Part shown: positions 1 to 4,776 of the stretch, one piece after another | How positions within the stretch are numbered: position 1 is the first letter of the stretch | Layout: each line of letters begins with the position of its first letter | DNA from: JBEKDJ01 sp050014415 | GTDB lineage: Bacteria; Desulfobacterota; BSN033; UBA1163 | Assembly: GCA_050014415.1 (NCBI GenBank) | Contig: JBEKDJ010000271.1 | Coordinates: 1 to 6,763 of the forward strand | Direction: 5' to 3' | Length of the DNA: 6,763 bases | Made by a program: the position numbers and the translations under genes | Notes under the pieces: generated by a model | Seen by the model: the letters and a program-made list of their open reading frames with translations, nothing else | What the model was told of the DNA's origin: nothing | Database searches by the model: none

Positions 1-1
1 T

Positions 2-1810
2 AGGACGGATGAAGGAGGCAGGACGACCCGTTACAAATATGATCCTAATGGCCGCCCCTTGAGTGTGACCTACCCAGGTGGTAGCACGTATAATTACACA
101 TACGATGCATTAGGCAACCTGATTCAGGAGATCAATCCACTTGGTGGTGTGACTACAAGGAGTTACGATCCCCTCGGCCATATCATCAGTGAGTCCGACC
201 CTACTGGGCAGACCTGGCGCTATAAGTATTCAAATGCCGGGTCGCTGTCCCAAATTGTTGACCCTTTAGGAGGGATAATCGAATATAGGTACGACACCCG
301 GTGGCACATGAACGAGGTGGTTGATCCTGCAGGAAGGATCACCCGTTACCAGTATGATGATAAGGATCGGGTCACCGGAGTCATTTTCCCTCAGGGTTTT
401 AAGGTGACCTATGCCTATGACGGGGAAGGGAATCTCATCAGGGAGGCCGACAACTGGGGAACCGAAACCAAATATGAGTACGACGCCCTGGGCCGGTTAA
501 TCACGCAACGACGGGCGCAGGGACTCGAAATAACATACCGGTATGATGCACTGGGGAGGTTCTTAGGTTCGAAAGATAACATGGGAGGGGAAGTAAGCCT
601 CGAGTACAACGCCCAGGGACTTGTGTCTTCGAGGAGAAATGCGGCAGGCATTCTCGTCCAGTACCGCTATGACCCGGAGGGTCGCCTTTTAGAAGAGATC
701 GACCCTCTAGAGCATGTGAGCCGTATGGAATACACTCCAGCTGGACAACTGGCACGGATGATTGGTCCTTCCGGTGACAAGATCCAATACGTCTACGATC
801 CTTCCGGGGCTATGCGCGAGATTCATCACCCTGGAGATGGAGTAACGCGATTTGCTTTCGATGCAATGGGCAACCGGATAGAGGAAACAAACGCTATTGG
901 AGCAAAAAGCAGAAGTGTTTATGATAAAGCAGGCCGATTCATCAGCGTTACCGACGCGAAGGGGCAAACTGCGACGTTTACCTATGACGCCAAAGGCCAT
1001 TTGGTACAAAAACGCCTTGCGGATGGAAAGACCGTTAACTACAAATACGACTCGCTCGGCAACCTGTTAGAGGTAGATGATGGTATCTTTCCGGTTCGCT
1101 ATTCCTATGACCAGGTTGGACGAATAACCCGTGTCGAATATCCCGCCATGAAAAGGTCTATCCAATATGAATATGACAATGAGGGTCGGGCCGTGAGCAT
1201 GAGCTCCGAAGGCCACGAGGTGCGTCGTGGGTACGATCAATTTGGACGCTTAGGGACCGTCGAGATTCCCGGGAATAGGACATTCATCTTCTCTTATGAT
1301 CCCAAAGATCGATTAATTTCTATGACCTATCCAAACGGAGTAAAAGGATCTTACGAATATGACAGGATGGACCGGCCCGCTAAACTCTTCTATAGGAAAT
1401 CATCCGACGAAACCATCGCAGGATGGACTTACAGTTATGATTCAGAGGGAAATCCGATCAAGGTCATTGATTCTACCGGAAGAATAACTCAATACGTCTA
1501 TGATCGGGCAGGGCAGCTCACAGAGGAAGCGGGATCTTACGGCAAGGTCAACTATAGTTATCTGCCAGGCCAGAACCGCGCTAAGATGGAAAGGATGGGC
1601 AAAGCTGCCCAATACAGCTATAACAAGGTGGACCAGCTCCTGAAAGCAGGTGAGGAAAGCTTCAAATACGATGCGAATGGCAATCTTATCGAGAGACAAG
1701 GTCCTAAAGGCGTGACTAAGTACACATATGATTCGGAGAATCACCTTGTGAAAGTCGTATTACCAGACCGCCATGAGATAAGCTTCGGCTATGCACCCAC
1801 TGGGGAACGC
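2..1810 (+). repeat. YD-repeat array of the RHS protein
   Basis: About 29 successive units of roughly 20-21 residues follow the pattern Y-x-Y-D-x-x-G-R/N-L/I, for example TYDALGNL, EYDALGRL, RYDPEGRL and VYDRAGQL. Some units are degenerate: the D or G is lost in KYSNAGSL, EYTPAGQL, SYLPGQNR and SYNKVDQL. The units differ strongly at the DNA level, so the array is old rather than recently amplified. In solved RHS/Tc structures such repeats wind into a spiral beta-sheet cocoon. There is not one cysteine in residues 1-757. Confidence 0.92.
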
Positions 1811-4669
1811 ATCTGGCGCAAGGATAAATCCGGCCTTACGTGGTTCTTTACCGATGGCCTCAGTGTCCTTGCCGAGTTGGACCAGAACCTAATGTCGAAG
1901 GCATCCTATCTTCACGGCCCGGGGATTGACTTCCCACTGATGCTTTCTGTCGATGGGAAGAATTATCTCTACCATGCTGATCCTCTCGGGAGCATTGCTG
2001 CTCTTACGGATGAAGATGGTCAGGTCGCCGCATCTTACCAAACGGACGCCTTCGGCAGAGTTCTCGAACGGAAAGGCAATGTCTCAAACCCCTTTATCTT
2101 TACTGGTCGCGAGTATGAGCCGGAACTGGGCGTCTATTATTACCGAGCTCGTTATTACGATCCGGGCCTCGGCCGATTCCTTGGCGAGGATCCCATACGG
2201 AATCCTTTCAAACTGAACAAGTATGCCTATGCCTCCAATGCCCCGACTCGATATAGTGATCCTCTGGGACTTTCGGAAAACCCGCTATTGCCGCAAATAT
2301 TGATGAGACATGGCCTTACTGAACAACAGTTCATGGATCGGCTGGTTAAGCCCATGATCAAAAATTTGGACCTCCTGGACCGATTTTATACGCTTAGAGT
2401 GGGAAAAGAGCCGCCACATATATTAGAAGGAGGAAATGAGACTTTAGCAAGGAATCTGTTGCGCAACCAACTCAGGGATATGCCCAGTAATCTTGTTGGT
2501 GAACCCGGGATCAAGATAATTCGCGACAGCATAGCTCACCAAATACTGGATACTCGAAATGGCATTAAAAATCCACCGGAACCCCTTCCGCCGCCTGACC
2601 CGTTCGGGGGCCTGAAAATAGCTGAATCTTCTCCCGATAATGGCGCTTTTCTCCAAAATCGTACGAACATCAGGCCGGGTGCCGGCCCGAACCTCGGTAT
2701 AGGTGGACAAACCTTGGCGCACGAAACAAAGGTCATTACCCCGGGACAACCAGCAGAGCCAGCGTCTCCGTTCGATACTGGAGCATATCCACCGGTTGGC
2801 AGCGAGGACACTCGAGTCATTCAGGGACCTCTAGAACCTCAACCACCCAAAATGCCTCCTGTGGGGCCATCTCCTGTAGGGCCATCTCCTGTGGGGCCAT
2901 CTCCTGTGGAAGGTCCGTCTCCTTCCCTTTTGGCTCGATGGGGCCCCCTTGTAGCAGGAGGTGTTATGGGTGGACTCATAGGGGCCGAGGTAGGATCAAG
3001 CTACGCGGCACAGGCAAATCAAGCGGGGCGCCATGTTTCGGGGGGGGATTACGTTAAGTCTGCTACAGAGTCGGCTGTCAGAGCGGATTTATCGGTTGTA
3101 ACCCTTGGCGGATCCGAAGCTGCGATCAGTTATACCAAAATGGTTTCCGCGGGCATAAAAATGGTCTCCGCCGATCAGGAAGCGATCGCTAAGGATGATG
3201 CTGCGAGAAGGCAGCAGCAGGAGGCACAGAAAAGAGATATCCAGGATTGGATCGGGCAGGCGGCTTCTTTAAGTGGTGCAGCAAGCTCACTAAAACAGAG
3301 ACAGGAGGCGGCCATCGACGAAGCCAAATCGTGGCTCGTCAAAGCGCAAAGCGGCCTGAATAAGTTAAATCAGATTAAACCGATACCCGAAAATGTCATA
3401 CAGGATAGTCAAAAACTATGTGCGGATTGTCAAGCGAAATTAGCCGCCTTTCTAAATACCAGATCGCAACAGCTTAAGGCGGAGATCAATGCCTGCACCT
3501 CCAAGATTAACGCGAATAATGCCGTAATCAGCCAGGCGAAGGAGTCTCTAGGAGCCATCACCTCCATCGTCTCAGAAATCTCTTCCTGTGGAGAGAACGC
3601 CTGGAAAGCTTCTTCTGTTGCCAAGTCCTTTCCAAGCCAATGTAATGCTTTGAAAGCCCGTGCAAAGAGAATTTACGACTTAATTATCACAAGTGCGGAT
3701 CCTGCCATAGATGCGGTGATCGATTCTAAAACACAAGTGGACGATATCTGCAACGAAGTCACTGGGAGGGCAAACGCCGCTGATAGCAATGCCAGCTTGG
3801 CTGATTCAACCGTCCAGGGTCTGATTGGTAGAGCGGAAGCCCTCAAAGGTCAAATAAGCGACGCCGAATTATGCAATGTAAACACTCCGCAGGAAGGAGG
3901 ATCTCCAGTAGCTCAACAGGACTCAAGGACAACCGGTTCTGACGATCTCCAAAGACGCCTGATTGACAAGGAGGCGGGGCGCAATCAACGGAGAAGGGAT
4001 CAAGAGGCGGCGGACTCGGGGAGGACAGGATATGGAGGCATCACCTCTGGTTCCACACAAACCGGAACAGGGCAGCCCTCTTCAGGGTCTTCAGCCACAC
4101 CCACGACTGGAGGGACAGGTTCAACTACTACAAAGACTGGGGGGACCGGCTCGAGTACTACAAAGACTGGAGGGAAAGGTTCAACTACTACAAAGACTGG
4201 AGGGACAGGCTCGGGGACATCCACAGGGGGAGGAACGACAATCATTCCCACTACTATCTCCATTAGGGCGGACAGCGGACATCTCATTCAGATTTATTTC
4301 CCCCAGGGTGAAGGAAAGAGTGTTAAACAGGAAACCCTTAGCAGCGGAAAGCTTACAAAAACAATGAATGTCATATTGTGTCCAGACGTCAAGGGCTATG
4401 TTGATGCCAATGTCACCATAAACGTAACCATTGCTTCAAACGAAGCGTACTACGTCTATACCATCAGAGATGTTTGGGATGACACCTTCCGCAATCTCGT
4501 TGTCAAGCGCGGAGTTAATATTGCTGGACAATCGATCAATGAAGGGGACCTGAAACATATAGCCTCCGACTTTAATGTCTTTGTCGACATATACCTTCAA
4601 ACAAAGCCTACTATCGGTAAGAACAATTACGTCGGCAGGACCTATTTTTGCGTTCGTGGCACAAAATGA
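2..4669 (+). CDS. RHS/YD-repeat protein with giant non-toxin-like C-terminal tail (5' partial)
   Basis: The frame is open from base 2 to the TGA at 4667-4669, giving 1555 residues. The codons before the first possible start (TTG at 59) already encode a YD repeat (RYKYDPNGR), so the gene begins upstream of the window. Numbering from base 2, residues 1 to about 600 are roughly 29 tyrosine/aspartate repeats, and residues 655-757 are the RHS core ending DPLGL. Residues 758-1555 are a tail: Pro-rich to about 975, a glycine-rich hydrophobic segment near 981-1002, long helical stretches near 1060-1290 with seven cysteines, a Gly/Thr/Ser linker near 1365-1410, and a beta-rich end near 1412-1555. In known RHS and Tc-type proteins the repeats form a hollow beta shell that encloses a C-terminal payload, usually a toxin of about 100-200 residues. 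Here the tail is several times longer and I recognise no toxin domain in it. The protein is probably exported to the surface or outside, but its N-terminal signal is not visible. The family call is firm; the function is unknown. Confidence 0.95.
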   Translation, partial: RTDEGGRTTRYKYDPNGRPLSVTYPGGSTYNYTYDALGNLIQEINPLGGVTTRSYDPLGHIISESDPTGQTWRYKYSNAGSLSQIVDPLGGIIEYRYDTRWHMNEVVDPAGRITRYQYDDKDRVTGVIFPQGFKVTYAYDGEGNLIREADNWGTETKYEYDALGRLITQRRAQGLEITYRYDALGRFLGSKDNMGGEVSLEYNAQGLVSSRRNAAGILVQYRYDPEGRLLEEIDPLEHVSRMEYTPAGQLARMIGPSGDKIQYVYDPSGAMREIHHPGDGVTRFAFDAMGNRIEETNAIGAKSRSVYDKAGRFISVTDAKGQTATFTYDAKGHLVQKRLADGKTVNYKYDSLGNLLEVDDGIFPVRYSYDQVGRITRVEYPAMKRSIQYEYDNEGRAVSMSSEGHEVRRGYDQFGRLGTVEIPGNRTFIFSYDPKDRLISMTYPNGVKGSYEYDRMDRPAKLFYRKSSDETIAGWTYSYDSEGNPIKVIDSTGRITQYVYDRAGQLTEEAGSYGKVNYSYLPGQNRAKMERMGKAAQYSYNKVDQLLKAGEESFKYDANGNLIERQGPKGVTKYTYDSENHLVKVVLPDRHEISFGYAPTGERIWRKDKSGLTWFFTDGLSVLAELDQNLMSKASYLHGPGIDFPLMLSVDGKNYLYHADPLGSIAALTDEDGQVAASYQTDAFGRVLERKGNVSNPFIFTGREYEPELGVYYYRARYYDPGLGRFLGEDPIRNPFKLNKYAYASNAPTRYSDPLGLSENPLLPQILMRHGLTEQQFMDRLVKPMIKNLDLLDRFYTLRVGKEPPHILEGGNETLARNLLRNQLRDMPSNLVGEPGIKIIRDSIAHQILDTRNGIKNPPEPLPPPDPFGGLKIAESSPDNGAFLQNRTNIRPGAGPNLGIGGQTLAHETKVITPGQPAEPASPFDTGAYPPVGSEDTRVIQGPLEPQPPKMPPVGPSPVGPSPVGPSPVEGPSPSLLARWGPLVAGGVMGGLIGAEVGSSYAAQANQAGRHVSGGDYVKSATESAVRADLSVVTLGGSEAAISYTKMVSAGIKMVSADQEAIAKDDAARRQQQEAQKRDIQDWIGQAASLSGAASSLKQRQEAAIDEAKSWLVKAQSGLNKLNQIKPIPENVIQDSQKLCADCQAKLAAFLNTRSQQLKAEINACTSKINANNAVISQAKESLGAITSIVSEISSCGENAWKASSVAKSFPSQCNALKARAKRIYDLIITSADPAIDAVIDSKTQVDDICNEVTGRANAADSNASLADSTVQGLIGRAEALKGQISDAELCNVNTPQEGGSPVAQQDSRTTGSDDLQRRLIDKEAGRNQRRRDQEAADSGRTGYGGITSGSTQTGTGQPSSGSSATPTTGGTGSTTTKTGGTGSSTTKTGGKGSTTTKTGGTGSGTSTGGGTTIIPTTISIRADSGHLIQIYFPQGEGKSVKQETLSSGKLTKTMNVILCPDVKGYVDANVTINVTIASNEAYYVYTIRDVWDDTFRNLVVKRGVNIAGQSINEGDLKHIASDFNVFVDIYLQTKPTIGKNNYVGRTYFCVRGTK
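1964..2272 (+). other. RHS-repeat-associated core domain
   Basis: Residues 655-757 carry the hallmarks of the conserved RHS core: YHADPLGS (the HxDxLGS motif), DAFGR, FTGREYEPELGVYYYRARYYDP, GRFLGEDP, then a Y-A-Y-A-S-N-A-P segment and the terminal DPLGL. In this family the core closes the shell and marks the boundary between the conserved body and the variable C-terminal part. No second DPxGL follows in the tail, so the paired-aspartate self-cleavage arrangement known from some RHS toxins is not evident. Confidence 0.93.
2861..2905 (+). repeat. 15-bp tandem repeat, three copies, encoding VGPSP
   Basis: Three back-to-back 15-bp units at 2861, 2876 and 2891 differ only at the third base, which is A instead of G in the middle copy. 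A diverged fourth unit follows, encoding VEGPSP. They lie in a proline-rich stretch of the RHS tail, just before the hydrophobic glycine-rich segment, and probably form an extended flexible linker. The near identity points to recent slippage or unequal exchange. Confidence 0.9.
2942..3007 (+). other. Glycine-zipper hydrophobic segment in the RHS tail
   Basis: Residues about 981-1002 read as a Gly/Ala/Val/Leu/Ile run with several GxxxG spacings (VAGGVMGGLIGAEVG). Such segments occur in membrane-inserting or tightly packed helices. It sits between a proline-rich linker and the long helical part of the tail. Whether it spans a membrane cannot be told from sequence alone, because one glutamate falls within it. 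Confidence 0.6.
3170..3880 (+). other. Long helical, cysteine-containing region of the RHS tail
   Basis: Residues about 1057-1293 are rich in Ala, Gln, Lys, Glu, Ile and Leu, with few prolines, as expected for long alpha helices or coiled coils (for example DDAARRQQQEAQKRD and LAAFLNTRSQQLKAEI). Seven cysteines fall here, at residues 1140, 1143, 1165, 1196, 1214, 1250 and 1291; the first two form a CxxC pair. Known RHS toxin tips do not look like this. The cysteines could form disulfides between helices if the protein is exported, or CxxC could bind metal; both are inference. Confidence 0.65.
4111..4212 (+). repeat. 30-bp tandem repeat encoding a Gly/Thr/Ser/Lys linker
   Basis: Three full 30-bp units start at 4111, 4141 and 4171, followed by a partial one from 4201. 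Each encodes a ten-residue unit close to GTGSTTTKTG. The third-base changes are few, so expansion is recent. The stretch separates the helical part of the tail from the C-terminal beta domain and looks like a flexible, possibly O-glycosylatable spacer. The repeats are contiguous without unique spacers, so this is not a CRISPR array. Confidence 0.92.
4238..4666 (+). other. C-terminal beta-rich domain of the RHS protein, unrecognised
   Basis: About 143 residues after the Gly/Thr linker alternate hydrophobic and polar residues in a beta-strand manner (TTISIRADSG, ANVTINVTIAS, FNVFVDIYLQT). It has two cysteines, residues 1460 and 1550, one near each end, which could form a disulfide. I do not recognise the fold or any catalytic motif. 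Its place after a flexible linker at the very C-terminus suggests an exposed binding domain or a sorting domain; this is inference. Confidence 0.5.
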
Positions 4670-4776
4670 AAATGGAGGTTTCTTTTATTCCCTTCGCCGG
4701 TGAAATGGAGGCTCAATGAGGAGAGGCGTCTGATCCAAACCCGACCAAACGCAAGATAAAAAGAGAAGAGGACAAT
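4670..4776. other. Intergenic spacer with minimal overlapping reading frames
   Basis: These 107 bases separate the two genes. I see no hairpin followed by a T run and no clear -35/-10 pair, which favours a shared transcript. Two very short frames are chained by ATGA overlaps. ATG at 4666 overlaps the stop of the RHS gene and gives 17 residues ending at TGA 4717-4719. ATG at 4716, preceded by GGAGG at 4707-4711, gives five codons and stops at 4731-4733. They may be chance. Confidence 0.6.
4764..4771 (+). promoter_or_regulatory. Ribosome binding site of the secreted Calx-beta protein
   Basis: AGAAGAGG lies five bases before the ATG at 4777 and matches the purine-rich Shine-Dalgarno consensus. 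Upstream in the same frame there is no other start codon between this ATG and the TGA at 4717-4719, so this start is well fixed. Confidence 0.8.

Noticed and set aside
59..61. TTG at 59 as the start of the RHS gene
   Set aside because: The codons from base 2 to 58 already encode a complete YD repeat in the same frame, and no ribosome binding site precedes the TTG; the gene starts upstream of the window.
1953..2216. 87-codon + strand frame inside the RHS core
   Set aside because: It overlaps the conserved core domain in another frame and shows no domain or plausible ribosome binding site.
4111..4212. CRISPR-like 30-bp repeats
   Set aside because: The repeats are contiguous with no spacers and encode an in-frame linker.
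4000..4287. Val/Pro-rich repeated frame on the minus strand and a Gln/Gly-rich frame on the + strand (3963-4367)
   Set aside because: Both are shadows of the 30-bp repeats and flanking coding sequence of the RHS tail.
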